In this document: in pieces, positions 1 to 15,873 of the stretch
Numbering within the stretch: the stretch's first letter is position 1
Layout: each line of letters begins with the position of its first letter
NCBI GenBank assembly: GCA_963969365.1
Contig: OZ017752.1
Span: forward strand, 2,542,001-2,606,000
DNA from: Asterochloris sp. CNOR1
Taxonomy: Eukaryota; Chlorophyta; Trebouxiophyceae; Trebouxiales; Trebouxiaceae
Length of the DNA stretch: 64,000 bases
Direction of reading: 5' to 3'
Position numbers and translations under genes: made by a program
The notes under the pieces: generated by a model
Told to the model about the DNA's origin: nothing
What the model saw: only the letters and a program-made list of their open reading frames with translations
Databases searched by the model: none

Positions 1-2764
1 TGTTAGAGAATGCGTCATGCACAATGACCAACTTGTCCCAGCAGGGAAACTGGAAACATGTTGTCAAGGAACTTAATTGGAGCTGCAACATGAGCTGCAA
101 CTCATGCAGCATTACGGCAGCAGGTGCAATTGGCAGGTGCAGTCACATCAGCTCAGGGCTCAGCCACCTAGGCTCATGCACCACACCCTCGCTGAGGGGC
201 TCATGGTATCAGACAACATCAAGATTGCTCTGTCCAAAGAGTTTTGGTGACCCGTCGCACAAACATGCTGGGTTGCTCAAGGCCTGGCACCAATTATTGG
301 TCACCTGCACTACTCTTGGTCGGAGTTGTTCGCATCCAAGTGGCTGAAGATCAAGCAGACCAGATCCATACAACTGAACATGAGGCATGGGGTTTTTTTA
401 ACTGCAAAGACCAGTCAAATGAAGCGGCTGCATCGAGACGGGTTAAGCCTTCCCGTCCATGCAGCTGATCGACAAGCAAGTTGAAGAGCTCACTCAGTGG
501 TCTTGTCTGCACATTGTATCTCGTTTTGCCCAACAGCATGGAGCACACTGATCGCTTTTACGACCAGGTGCTGGAGTGCAGTGGTACACGGCAGGCTTGG
601 CTAGAGAGCCTCCAGCAAGGTCACCCTGCCACAGATCACAGTCATCAGGGAGTCGTGCCTCAGCCTGAGCATCAGCTGTTTCTGCAGCTTCTCACCATGC
701 ATCAAGGCACTATACAGCCGCACCCGCAGCACAGCGGGGTGGCACAGCCGTCAGCCTGTGCGGCCTGCCAGGGGCAGGTGCTGCAGCTTCCTGTCGCTCA
801 GATGGCACGACACAACCTAACCCAGAGCAGGGCCGAACCCCATTCAGTGCCTGCTGACCGCCATCCCACAAACCTCGCCACCGCGAGCGCCATATCACCA
901 CAGCCTGCCCTCTTGGAGGGTGCCCCTGCTGCCTGTGATGGTGCCCTGGAACAGTCTGCCCCATTGCAGTCTGCTCCTGCCACCTGTGACAGCGCACGTG
1001 CACAGTCTGGCCACTCGGAGGCCGCTCCTGCCGCTGCATGGGCAGGTGCGCCGGCACCTGCTGCCTGGGAGGGCGCACACAGCTGCAGGTGGCACCCCAC
1101 AGATGCAGCGCAGACTCCACCTGAGACTGCCCAATCACCTGGGCCGCCGGCATGGCACCATCAGCAGTCTCCACAACAGACTGGGCAAGCGCTTGGCCAA
1201 GTCAGCCCTCAGCCACAGCAGCAGGTGGGGACACAGGTGACGACCCATGTGCGCCTGCACAGCTGCTATGAGAGAGGCAGTCGTGGGCTGCAGGTGATCT
1301 CTGCTATCTGAGGGCAAGGCTGTAGACTCAGTCACAACATGGGGGCCACCTGCCTGCGTGCACTGCAAAAAGTGGTTTGCCATGGCATGCAATTGCAGCA
1401 TGCAGCAGCTTCTCATTTGCTGTTGATCGCTGATTGCTGTCTTATGCTTGCAGGCCACAGGCTCACAGACTGGCCTCAGTGAGCATGGAAGCTGTCTGCT
1501 AGAGTCTGCTGACCAAGGAAGCACTCAGCTGAGAAGGTGAGCCAGGCATCACAGAGCTGCCATCATCCCACCTGCATCTGCATTGACGCAGCACCACCTG
1601 CAGAACCCTGGCACCTGCCCCAGGCGATTGGTATGTCACACAGTTGCAGGCCACCTAGCATGATGACTCAGGCAATGCAACCTGTGCCGACAGCATGCCC
1701 CAGCAAGCTGAAGTGGTGATAGGGGCCTTGGGCTGCCTGACACTGTTGCGGTGGATGTATGGCAGCGCTATTCATTCAGTATTCCCTGCCGATGCATCTT
1801 GCGACCTGCAGGAACATACAGAACACACAGCTGTTGTTGCTCAGCCAACTGCCAGTTGTTACAAGAGTCACTAGGATGCGCGCAAGCAGTCTGTGCACCT
1901 GTCAGTGGTGTTTACCTGGCTGCCCTCTCCGTAGGCAAAACAGTCTTAGCAGATTCTTACGTTGGTCTTGAGGCTGGAGTCATGAGGATGCTTGGCCCCA
2001 CTGTGTGCCTGCTTGCACGGCACTGCAAACATTGGCCTTGAGGCACGCTGCCAACATCTGCAGAAGTCAAGAAGATGCCTGGGCCCGCCACAAGCAGGAG
2101 AAGGAAATCAAGCACCTGGAGCGTTTGCAGGCACTGCGGGATGCATCAATAGTGCACCAGCAAGGGAGGAATCATGGGGCTGCAGGTCAGCAACACGATG
2201 CTGCCATCAGACATGCCCAGTTGCCCATCCAGAGAGTGGGACGGCTAGGCTGATGAATGTGCAGCTTGCGTCATTGTCGAAAGCCTGGCTGTGCTGAGGC
2301 CGCCTGCCACATTGGCTATTGTCTGCCAGGCAGTGCTTGTGGTCCTCCACTCTGCTGCATGCCCTTGGTTGGCTGTGCTGCCCAAGTGACTCAAGCTGCA
2401 CGTTCATGGTGTGCAGCACTTGAACCTGCGACTGTGCAGGCACCAGCTCGCCTAGGCTGCTGTCAGGGAAAGGGAGGTCCCCAAAACGCAAAGCAGATAG
2501 CCAGGACCAGCAACAGCCAGCAGGCCATATCAGCAGCAGCCAAACACCACGACAGAACCTGCTGCTTCAGAGGCTGCCCCCAAGTCTTGACAGTCCACGA
2601 AAATGATTTGGCGACAAGATGTGAAGCCAGCCTGCGTTGTACACAATCTCTACACAGCAGCATTGCTCTGCTTTACTGCCAAATCAGCCATGAAATGAAT
2701 TGATGCAATGTGTTCCCATGCACACTGAACAGGTGCACAGTCCTGACTTGTCAGGTCTCGAGTG
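1..2764. other. No confident gene; weak exon-like stretches
   Basis: I see no recognisable domain here. Two stretches look mildly coding on the plus strand. Positions 550-1311 stay open and encode a Gln/Pro/Ala-rich segment with loose internal repeats. Positions about 2063-2179 encode a charged, helix-prone stretch (EDAWARHKQEKEIKHLERLQ) preceded by an acceptor-like TCTGCAG and followed by GTCAGC. They cannot be joined in phase with anything I recognise. They may be exons of a gene that begins left of the window, or chance open frames in GC-rich DNA. Confidence 0.25.
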
Positions 2765-4147
2765 TCATACAAATCTATTCCACCAGCTGTCCTGCACCTT
2801 CTTCTCCGTGTCTGTCTTGCTATCTTGAGATGCTTCAGCAGGTTGCTTTGAGGCCTTCTCGTGCTGTGTCTGTCCTTGCTTGCTGCCTGCCGTTTTCACT
2901 GCTCCAGGTTGGGTCCTAGCATCGCCTGGTCTTTCCCTGGCCCTCCCCTTCACAATCCAGCCAAAGGGGACTTTGCCCTTCTTTGGTTCCTCCAGAGGCT
3001 TTGCCGCAGCCTTGTTCATGCCCTTCAGCTGGTGCAGTGTCTTTTTCATGTGCTGCTTTGATTTCAGGCCAAGGGGCTGCAAACAAACAGTGTGTGTCAA
3101 TCTGAGCTTGCAGAGCACAAGTGCAGACCAGACAAGCATACCTCTGCTTTCTCCCAGAGCTCAGATGGCCTGAGTGGACGCTCACTGGCCCTCAAGATGT
3201 CCAGCACAATCCCCTGAGCCCCTGCAGTCAGGCCCTCATTGCCTGAGAACCAGCTGCACCAGCTTCCAAAGGGTTATGAAGATTGCAAAAGCAGACCTTG
3301 GGTTGACAGCTCAGAAGATGAAGCTACTTCAGCAAAGCCCCTGCATTGCCCTTGCCAAAGCCTTGACGCTGTGGCCATCCACTGGGATCGTGACATGCCT
3401 GGCAATGTGCTGATCTGTGCCGCTGCTGGCCCCACAGCCGGTGAAAATCCTCTGCAGTCAATTACACATACCGTTTCCAGGGTGCAGATGTCAAATTTCA
3501 TTCAGCAGGCAAGGCAGGACAGCCTTCAAGCGGGAAACCAGGCATACTGGCATTCTGCAATTGCGCCTGCCCAGAGCTTCTCTGCATGCAGGGACCCCCA
3601 CCATTCACCCACGTGCTTGCCAAGCTTGCATACACACCTCAGACTGCACTCAAGAGGCCATCAGGATGCTGAAGAACCCCTCAGCACGGACATGCCTGAT
3701 GTTGTGGTCCCAGCCAGCATGCCTTGTGCTGCAGGACAGTGGCTACATGTACACCCTGCTCCCAGCCAGCATGCCTTGTGCTGCAGGACAGTGGCTACAT
3801 GTACACCCTGCTGCCTTGTGCTTGGAGATGCTCAGATCAGAACACTTCTTTCGCAAAGGCTACCCTGTCAACATAAACAGCAACCCTGTCAGGAGCTGCC
3901 AGCCTGCTAGGGGGCATGGCAGGTCTGGCTGCCAGTAATGAGCCCAGCAAGCGACGAGGTTCTTACCTAGAATGACATGCTCGTGCTGCTCAGCAAGCCA
4001 CTGCATGTTGCCTGGGCTCTCACCAGGCCCTCTGGTAATGCAGGCTGTGCCTGGCTCCTGCTGCGGTGCCATTGTTCGACCAGCTCTGCCTGGGCTGAGG
4101 TGATCCTTGATACAGGCCACGCCAGCTAGCCTTCCAGCCAACATCAT
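2765..4147 (-). CDS. Unrecognised 197-residue protein, possible winged-helix segment
   Basis: A three-exon model closes in phase: 4147-3967, 3242-3142 and 3076-2765, with donors GTAAGA and GTATGC and a 197-residue product. The middle exon and the start of exon 3 encode a segment (about residues 61-115) with the helix-turn-helix flavour of a winged helix: GIVLDILRASERPLRPSELW, then a Lys-rich helix with KKTLHQLK. After VPFGWIVK the C-terminus turns into a charged, Ala/Gln/Lys-rich, probably disordered tail ending SWWNRFV. The first exon is basic and could be an organelle-targeting leader, but this is inference. I do not recognise the family. Intron 1 (about 720 bases) carries a 52-base tandem duplication. 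The gene lies downstream of the patatin gene on the same strand, with about 920 unassigned bases between them. Confidence 0.5.
3709..3812. repeat. 52-base tandem duplication inside an intron
   Basis: Two head-to-tail copies of a 52-base unit (3709-3760 and 3761-3812) beginning CCCAGCCAGCATGCC appear identical by eye. They lie in intron 1 of the 197-residue gene and do not touch a splice site. Confidence 0.8.
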
Positions 4148-5068
4148 GCTGCACAGCTGGTCTGCGCCACACCAGGCCGTCTCAGATGTGTGGACCTGGT
4201 CTGCGCTGCAAGTTTGCAGGACAGAAAGCCTGAGCTACCTGAGCAGCATGGCCTCCCAAGGTGGTGGGGCTAGCAAACGTTGTTCTGGTCATTGATGGCA
4301 TTCAGTTTCAGGCCATTCTCAGTACCTGGCAGCACGCTCCAACTTCCTGCAAGCACTGTCACTGAACAAAGCCCCTGGCAGTGTGAAGCGGGCGCTCATA
4401 GTTCAAGACGCTCTGAAACGGCATGAGGCAGACACAGTTGCCCTGTTCCTGAAGTGCACCTACAGCACTTAAAAAACTTGCTTCTCCTCAGGGGCCCCTT
4501 CCAGACTAGTTGACTCCATTCCAGCCCTGGAGGGTGCACATACGGATCACTTGGATCCACCCACATTGCTGGGTCAGTGTCAGACTTACCTGGGCTCAGG
4601 CCCAGAGAGCATTCTTGAGCAGCTCATTCATTGGTCCTTTGTGGCAGACAGATGTGGCTGGCAGTTCTCTAGGACCATTGCATGGCAAGCATGGCGGCCT
4701 GGCTTGCTCCCCAGTATGAATCAACTTTCAAGCGACAGTAGCAGCTGCAGTGCACAGCACATTGAACAGCTAGGGCAAGATGGAAAAGAAATACCCTGGC
4801 AGCTGACACTGCAAGCAGGACTTACACAGCCCTCAAGGCATGGACAAGGTGGCACAGCACCTTGACAACACAGGAGTGAACAACTTTTATTCCTGAGCCA
4901 GGCAATAGCTGTTCAATCCAGCAGCTGGGAAGAGCAATGAAATTCTCTCTGAAACCGCCAGCAAGGGAGGTCACGGTGCTCGCTGAGGCCTTCAACTCAT
5001 GGCAGCCGCCGCAGAATACGACATGGCTGGCTTGCCATTATGTGCCAACAAATGAAAAGGGGCTAGCA
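4148..5068. other. Intergenic, nothing recognised
   Basis: About 920 bases between the start codon of the 197-residue gene and the stop codon of the patatin-like gene, both on the minus strand. Short open frames exist on both strands, but none shows a domain or a chain of phased exons. It should hold the 3' end of the patatin transcript and the promoter of the downstream gene. Confidence 0.5.
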
Positions 5069-8000
5069 TCACTTGATGAGGAACCGAAATAATCGGTAGA
5101 TGAAGGAGTGATCCCTCAGCTGCTTATGGAGCTTCTGATCATTGTTGACTTCTTTGGGGACGCAGGGAGCCACTGGCAGGGCTTTCAGCAGCGCCCACTT
5201 CCCGCAGGCTGCGCTATCCCCAAAGCGATTTGCTGCTGTCTCCCTGTTGGCTGCACTGGAGACCAGGCCTAGGCACCACTGGGCACTGCTCAGTGCCACA
5301 GCGCACAGTAGCTCCAGAAACACCAGGGCCCACACTAGGCATTTGAATAGATACCTGAACAGGCTTGGCAGCCCTGCAATACAATTACAACCCTGGTAAA
5401 GGGGAGGCTCAGTGCACAGGATCTGGCACCGCAATCAGGTTTGGGGCAGAGGTTACAGCCCAGCAAAACAGCAGGCGTTATTGTGTCACAACAACAGGCC
5501 CATTCCCCAGCGCTCCAGACTTCACAATGCCAACCATGTCTTCAATGGATGACCGCACAGCCAGAGCTTTGCTCACCCTGAATGGTGTCCTTGAAGCTTT
5601 CCTGGCAGGAGCCCACATCAATATCACTCTCCTCCAGTATCTGCAGCTCACACGGCGCTTCAATGTGTAGGAAATGCTGAGTGATAATCGCAGCAGGCAC
5701 AGCACACCAGGGTCCCCCTGGCTGCATGAAGAAAGCATTCTGAAAAGCCAAGCTGACTTCACCATGGGCAGCACATACAGGCCATCAAGGAAGAGCTCAC
5801 AGCCTCGGCCAGTGCATAGGCATTGGCAGCATGCAGTTCAGAGCGCGGTAAGCACTTGCGAGCATTGCACACAGAGTTCGACACCGACGGGGCCACAGCA
5901 CTGCTCCTCACCTGCTTCCACAGCGGCCGCTCCTCTGCGCCATCAGTTGAGGCCATGGCGCCATTCTCATCCATCATGCCCAAATTGAGGTGCCCGTTAG
6001 TCTGCAGCCTGAAAAGCACAGGAATGTACACAATCTGTTGATTATGGGACTGGCAGCTGCAACGCCTTGAGAGCAACCAGTCTTCCACTGCCTGTCTTGT
6101 CCTGGAAGCAAGTCAGCTCAGTCTGCAAGAGTAGGACGGCCATCCTCCCATTCACAGCTTCTGTGCATCAAGTGTAAGGCCAGGTCCACGGCTAAGCAGT
6201 CTGCCATGCTGGCAGCAGGGTAGCCCCCTGCCGACAAGAGACTCACCATGTCACTGCATCCCTGTAGCCCAGCTGGTACACTTCCCGCAGCTTCTCGGGC
6301 GCTGGTGGGTACGCCGCCCACCTGCAGGCGACCACACAGGTGCAAGCCATGCAAGGCACAGAGAGCGATGGCTGCATTCCCATAAAGCGGCCATAACACC
6401 ACTACTGGAAGGCAAGCTGCTGGGCCAGTGGGGCAAGCCCCTACCACACTGCGCCAGATTGCGCAGGCTTGCCCACCCTGCCAGGAAAGGTGCTCCTGGA
6501 GCAGGTCAGAGCGATGCTGTGGCAGGGGTATTGCGCCCTGGCTGCAGTGGCCTGCTCTCACCAGGGGGGGATCCAACGGCTGGGGGTGATGTCTGCACGG
6601 CTCATGGTGAAGGGGCATACGCTGATGCCCTGCTCGTTGTGCATGGTCAGGAACCTACGGCCCGCAAGCACGCCCTGCAGCAATGCAGCAAATCAGCTTG
6701 CAAATTTAGCCTCAGTGTGGCAGCAGCTTCAGGATGGTAGATGTGCAGCAGGGCTGCAGCAGTGGCTGCCTGGAGACATTCACTTGCAATAGTGCTGAGC
6801 ACCCCATGAGCTGCAGACCTCTGCTGAGCCTCGGCCATGGTGGTGACCTGAGAGGCTAGCAAGGCGCTCTGCTGTTGACAGCGCGAGCGGCGAGATATGC
6901 TGTGCAGGCCCGCAGAGCCCATTTTGCTGTCAGAAGAGGGGACTGCCTGAACTCCAGAGCCTGACCTTGATGAGGTCGAAGTCGCTGAAGCACCCGTCCA
7001 TGCACCACGCCTTGTGCTCCTGGGACCAGATGGGCGGGATGGGCAGGGCACAGCTTGATGTCAGGATGTCATTCTTCACCTGAAAGGCACACCCAAGGGT
7101 GTCAAGGCCTGACTGCTGGCGAGGCATGCAAGAAAGGCAGGCAGGCAGGCAGAGATATGCTGTGCTGCATGCTGGCAACCGCGAAGAACTGACGGCAGGT
7201 GCAATGCAGGCCTGCAGTGACTGGCAGTGGTGCTGCGCTGAGAAACAGTGCCATGTGCTCGGCATGTTTGACATGCTGCTGTGCCCATGATACCCTCCCG
7301 TTGCTGTCAATGCATTGAGGCCATTCCTGGGCAATCTAGGACCAGGTGATGTTGGTGGGCAGCCAGCACACCTTCTCATTGCTGTCAAAGGCTGTGACTC
7401 GGACATTTCGGAACCAGGGCAGTTTGGTCAGCGAAATCTCCATGTGCCCCGTAAGCTTGGGCCCTGCAGGGCAACCGATAGCACTGAGCACGCTGTTGTG
7501 TGTGGCCCCCAGCCAAGCGCTGAGCACGCTGTTGCATGGGGGCGTCGTCTCAGACTGATTGGCATGCTCTTTGTGAGGGCCTCAGCTCAGCACTGGGCAC
7601 GCTCGTGTGTTTGGGCCTCATGTCTAAATGATGATGGCGCTCTTGTGTGCGGGCTTCATGTCAGCTCTGAGCACAATAATGTGTGGGAACCTGCTCAGCC
7701 CTGGAATTGGCAGCATCACCAAAACAGTATGGTTGCTGAGGTCCCCGAGCTTCCGTGGTACGAGCTAAGCTAATTTTCAGAGCAATCGTTGCGAAAACAA
7801 ATCGCCACTTGATTTGGGCCTTACAAGGATTGCAGATACAGGCAGGAGCCAGCTGAGGGCACTGAGCACAACACCCAAATCGTCCCTGTCTTTTGCCTGC
7901 TGGTTGAGGGATTGACTGAGCAGCCTCACCTGCTCCTGGAGGCATAAAGTTATCCAGAGCCCCCTTCACATAGGTCCTTATCTTGAACATCCCGAACCAG

Positions 8001-9073
8001 GATGACCTTGCCTGAAGTTTGCGGAGGATATTGACGTGGAACATGAGTGGGAAGTGCGGGGCCGACAAGTGAGCAATCTGCTGAGGCAGGAAGCTCTGCC
8101 TGTGAGCACCATGAGGAGAGGGCAGCAAAGGCGGGTACTTACCTGCTCGGCACACTGACAAATGAACTCGACCGTGCCATCGATGTCTGCAGACATGCAG
8201 AAGTATGACTGACACCTGTCAGCTGAGCTGCTTTGAGGCTAGCGCCTGGCCTGTGCACTCCCTACGCAGCCTCCAACACCCTGTGTTGGTGTGGTAGCGA
8301 TCGCTACCTAGGAGTCCTGACAGCAAGCACAGACAGGCTACAGCCATGCAGCACGCTATCCGCGTAGTTGATTGGCAGCAGGGTGTTGGTGTGATAGCAG
8401 CAGCTAGAAAGGATTTCTGGCAGCAGACACAGCCAGGCTGACAGCCACGCAGCAAGCTATCTGCGCAGTTGATCGGCAGGTGAGTTGGCCCACCTGCATC
8501 CAGGAACAGGTAGGCGCCGGCACAGGCCCCGCCGCTGCTGCCCACCACATGCACCCCCGGCTTTGTCCTGTTTGGCGTTCGCCGCTCCTCTGGTGATCTG
8601 CAGAGGAAAGCACCCTGTTGGCAGTGACAAGCCGTGTAGCTCACCAGGCTGCTGTGCAGAGGTGTACACAGTCGAATCAGCACACCAAGCACGATGCTGT
8701 GCACACTGGGCAGCTCACTTGTCCATCTCTAGCTCCTTGAGGCACTTGATGACCCCTGCAGCAAAGACAACCAAGACACACACGTCCAGGGGCACCTTGT
8801 GTGATTGCTAAGAAACGATACCATTGCAACAGTGGTACTTGCCAAAGTGATACACAAACATCCTGCAGGTGTGATGAGACACAAGTGAGCTCAGCAGCAC
8901 CCAAGGAGAGCCATGCTGACAGAAATCAGCCTTGCTTTGCCCCTGATTTGTACAGGCAGGAGCACTGCCAGGAGCTTGCAACCACACACAGGCAATGCTC
9001 ACCATCCGCTGCTGCTGAAAGTCCACAACTGCTTCCCGCGGCGCGCTGCTAAGGTTTCTGGCTTGATCCTCAT
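5069..9073 (-). CDS. Patatin-like phospholipase / acyl hydrolase
   Basis: A 13-exon model closes in phase and gives 469 residues: 9073-9003, 8862-8843, 8755-8719, 8597-8494, 8186-8143, 8011-7930, 7463-7372, 7079-6966, 6674-6562, 6321-6247, 6101-5912, 5739-5577, 5373-5069. Patatin domains hydrolyse acyl esters of membrane or storage lipids with a Ser-Asp dyad. The N-terminus has the patatin entry motif TFSSSGWMFVYHFGVIKCL. The nucleophile elbow GSSGG places the serine near residue 64. The second catalytic motif reads CMDGCFSDF (Asp about 178), so the usual DGG/DGA is DGC. Downstream lies SRADITPSRWIPPWWAAYPP, which I recall from algal and plant members. The last exon holds a hydrophobic segment (YLFKCLVWALVFLELLCAVA) that could anchor the enzyme in a membrane, and ends FIYRLFRFLIK. 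Exon 2 is only 20 bases and intron 2 uses a GC donor. The substrate cannot be read from sequence. Confidence 0.85.
7478..7692. repeat. Degenerate tandem repeats in patatin intron 6
   Basis: Four to five imperfect copies of a unit resembling GCACTGAGCACGCTGTTGTG, spaced roughly 35-75 bases, lie between exons 6 and 7 of the patatin-like gene. The copies have drifted and show no coding potential. Confidence 0.5.
8287..8492. repeat. Diverged ~105-base tandem duplication in patatin intron 4
   Basis: Two roughly 105-base units, each starting TGGTGTG(G/A)TAGC and ending near GTTGAT(T/C)GGCAG, lie head to tail between exons 4 and 5. The second copy runs up to the splice donor of exon 4 on the minus strand. 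Divergence is clear but the order of shared words is kept. Confidence 0.5.
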
Positions 9074-9553
9074 GTCAACTAGTGGAGATAGTACTCTAGA
9101 GTTGCACTAGCTGGCAACTTGAATGCTAACTGTTTGGGTCAAGGTGGAGATGAACATGCATTGGGCTAGCAGGACTCTCGCGACACTGATGGGTCGTGTT
9201 GGGGCTCAGCTATGACCCCAGAGGCTGCTCACAGGAGCAGGTTTATATGTGACACAGCCTCCATTGTCGATGTGCCTGTTGCACTCCCCTTCTTGTGCGT
9301 CCTCCTGTGCAGTGGCGGACTTTGAAAAAGATGGTGTACCCTGGGCAGGATTGTGTTGCATGTCAACGATGATATTTCATCCGGGAGACTGTAGTACTTG
9401 TCTGACATCCAGATTCAGCTGACAGGTGGGACCTCTCGGCTAGCCCACTGCTCACTGGCTGCATGCACCTGCAAAGGAGCATGGCGGGGTGATGGGTGCA
9501 CTTGGGTGGCAGGCGGTATCAGGCATGAGTGCGGCCCTGCGGCTGCAGGCACG
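9074..9553. other. Intergenic, nothing recognised
   Basis: About 480 bases between the stop codon of the NNF1-like gene and the start codon of the patatin-like gene, both on the minus strand. No phased exons or known motif were seen. It probably carries the patatin promoter. Confidence 0.5.
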
Positions 9554-10983
9554 TCAAGCCGCTGAGCGCACCTCATCAAGCTGCTGCACAATGGGATCAA
9601 AGCTGCTGGCCGCCTGCTGCAGCTCTGCACACTTCGATTGCAGAGCCTGCTGTGCCTGTGCCTGCTGCTTCTGTGCCTGCAGAGCACATGGGGCTGCTGA
9701 ACATGGACAACCTCAGACATGCATCAGGTCGTGAAGCCCAGGCTCTTACTGATGCAGTGCTGTATGAGGCTGTCAGTCTGCATGCATGCAGTACTTCAGA
9801 CCTGGCTCAATAGGGCCTTCAGCTCTTGCACTTCTTGCTGCTTGGCCTGCACTCTGCAAGCCCGAGCTGCATTGCTGGGTGGCACCCTGGCAACCCTGCA
9901 GGCGCAGCAGTGACCTCGCTGCTGATGCGGGGCATTTTGCTGATGCGGCGCTGTCCTGCACATAACTGAGACTGCCATGAGGCTACTGTTGGCTGCAATG
10001 GCACTGGGGAGCTGAGGGTCAGGCATGTGGCGTTAGCAGCCTCCAGCTTGGCTGCAAGATAGACTACGTGTATGCTCATGAAGCACCCTGCCTCTGCTGC
10101 TGCCGCTAAGTTAGCCTGTCAGGATCGGCTGCAATGTGTGCAGGACACCACCTGCCTCCTGCTTCAGGGGCTGTAAGTTGGCTGAGCCACATTGCACTGC
10201 AAGTGTGGGATGTTCGAGCAAGCACGGCAGATGAGCATTGTGTGGTACTGTGACTGCCATCTGCTGCGCCGCCCCAGGCAAATCAAATTGATGTCCAAAG
10301 TGTGCACATGGGTCTGTGGACTACCTGCCCTCCACTGCAGCCTCTGTGTGCAGTCCCTGCTCCCGGCATGTCTGCTCTAGGGTGCTCAGGCTCTGCAGCA
10401 GCTGCACCTCCTCACAGATATCCTCGAACTCTGCCTGCAGCCGCCATTGCCAACTCTGCTCCGCGGACAAGGGACGTGACAAAACCTCAAAAGACAGGGC
10501 TTCAGCAGTGCTGAGTGTTGTGTGTCAAGCATTTGTCGCAACAAGATCTGCACAGCAGCATTTCTGGCCCCAGAAGCTGCCTGCCATGACGATGAGGCCC
10601 CTGACAGGATCGTGCTGCTTACCTCCGAGTTGGCTCTTACAAGGTGCAGCACCTGTGGCAATGTAGAACTGAGTCAGGGCACAGAAACTTCAATGCTGGC
10701 CTGTGTGGCACATAGACATCCCATGCATGCCTGCCACTGACCTGACCGTACAGCTCATGTATCCCCACAATGTAGCGGTGCGAAAGAGAGGGAAAGTCTG
10801 CAGCTATCTCCTGCATGCCGTCAACCTGCACATCAAGTGCTGCAAGAGCAGGCAGGTGCTGTGCATTTCAGCTTCGGGCCATACCTCCACAGGGGGACAC
10901 TGCAGAGCTGCCTTGAGTGCGCGGTGAAATGCCTCACGCAGTGCAATGCCCCGCCTGGGCAAAGCTTCTTGCTGAAGAGACAT
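9554..10983 (-). CDS. Coiled-coil protein resembling kinetochore NNF1/PMF1
   Basis: Clear exons on the minus strand are 10983-10885, 10825-10742, 10652-10623 (30 bases), 10434-10325, 9846-9802 and 9676-9554, ending in TGA. Between 10325 and 9846 one or two further exons (near 10175-10150 and 10060-9990) are likely, but phases could not be settled. The order of motifs fits NNF1/PMF1 of the MIS12 kinetochore complex as I know it: an N-terminal helix (LREAFHRALKAAL), then IAADFPSLSHRYIVGIHELY, then AEFEDICEEVQLLQSLSTLE, then a Gln-rich coiled coil to the C-terminus (EVQELKALLSQ; AQKQQAQAQQALQSK; QQLDEVRSAA). The assignment rests on pattern memory, so it is moderate. It could be another small coiled-coil complex subunit. 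It is divergent from RPT2 across 316 bases. Confidence 0.5.
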
Positions 10984-11299
10984 GCTGTGGAGGCCTTGTT
11001 GGGGGTGTGTGCCCTCAAACACAGGAGGTATGGCAGTGCTGGACTGATTTTGACTGAGGGTGTACTGGTCTGATGCGATCAGGTGGACGACGGCTATGTG
11101 TGTGGTACGTTGATCACAAAGCTGGAACGGCCGGCTGACCTCGGGCCCACTTAGTGCTCTGAACCCACTCTCCCCACGCTGAGGTTCAAGCTGAAGTCCC
11201 CCCTTCTTATCAGATCTGCAGGCCTCACATCCATCTAGGCCACGGCGTGACACCAGCCTGATTGCCAGCTACACATTTTAGCACGCACCCGCTGCGAGC
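10984..11299. promoter_or_regulatory. Shared upstream region, NNF1-like gene and RPT2
   Basis: The start codons of the minus-strand NNF1-like gene and plus-strand RPT2 are separated by 316 bases, so both promoters must lie here or overlap the first exons. No TATA box or other named element stands out. Confidence 0.45.
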
Positions 11300-15222
<3,923 letters not shown>

Positions 15223-15264
15223 TCTGGGCGCTGCAGGGCTGACAGACATAAAGTGGATTTGCAG

Positions 15265-15269
15265 TGTAA
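15265..15269 (+). terminator. TGTAA polyadenylation signal of RPT2
   Basis: TGTAA, the usual green-algal polyadenylation signal, occurs 43 bases after the RPT2 stop codon, a typical distance. Confidence 0.6.
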
Positions 15270-15402
15270 TTTCATGTTCAGACGACAACTTCCTCTCCCC
15301 GATGTCACAAAGCTGGTTTGCTGCCCCTTAAGATTGAATAGCAGATTCAGTGCCCGTCAGGCCTGTGCTGTTATACAACATTGTCACCAACATAGCCTGG
15401 AC

Positions 15403-15873
15403 TCAAGCGTGCGCCCTTTGTCCCCTGCACCATTGAGGATGTTGCTCAGAAAGGCTGAGACAGCACGTGACTCTGTGGGCTTTCCAGCATGCATATAGGG
15501 TGTCTTTCTGCAGAGATGTGTAGGCACATTACTCACCTGTGAGCTGGAGGGGTGCTGTACACTGGGCCTCTCTCCCTCAGGCTGACCATGTCGCAGGCTA
15601 GTCTCCTTCCACTGCTGGTATTCATGCTCTTGCACAGCCCACTCATACTTGGACTGGTCCAGACCAAACAGGCTGGCGAGCTGCCCATCAATACAGTCCC
15701 ACACTGCAGGTGGCACAAGTTGCTTCAAACAGCAGGCATGCCAATGCTGGCTCCCCAATCTGACACGGCTTACCACTACAAAGGCGCTGCCATACTGAGT
15801 GCCAGAAGCTGCCTCCCTCCTCTTCAGTGTCAAGCTCCTCAGACTGCCTGGCCCTGTAGGGTTCCTCACCCAT
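15403..15873 (-). CDS. Small acidic protein of unknown function (123 aa)
   Basis: Three exons close in phase: 15873-15774, 15703-15537 and 15507-15403, with donors GTAAGC and GTGAGT. The N-terminal exon begins MGEEPYRARQSEELDTEEEG and is acidic. Exon 2 encodes a helical segment with CIDGQLASLFGLDQSKYEWA followed by EHEYQQWKET, the most conserved-looking part. The last exon is Cys/His-rich and low in confidence. I do not recognise the family. The helical segment resembles short uncharacterised plant proteins only in a general way. The gene is convergent with RPT2, with 180 bases between stop codons. Confidence 0.5.

Noticed and set aside
481-1311. 276-codon plus-strand open frame
   Set aside because: Repetitive Pro/Ala/Gln composition, a rival open frame on the other strand, and no splice-consistent partner exons. 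Kept only as a weak possibility.
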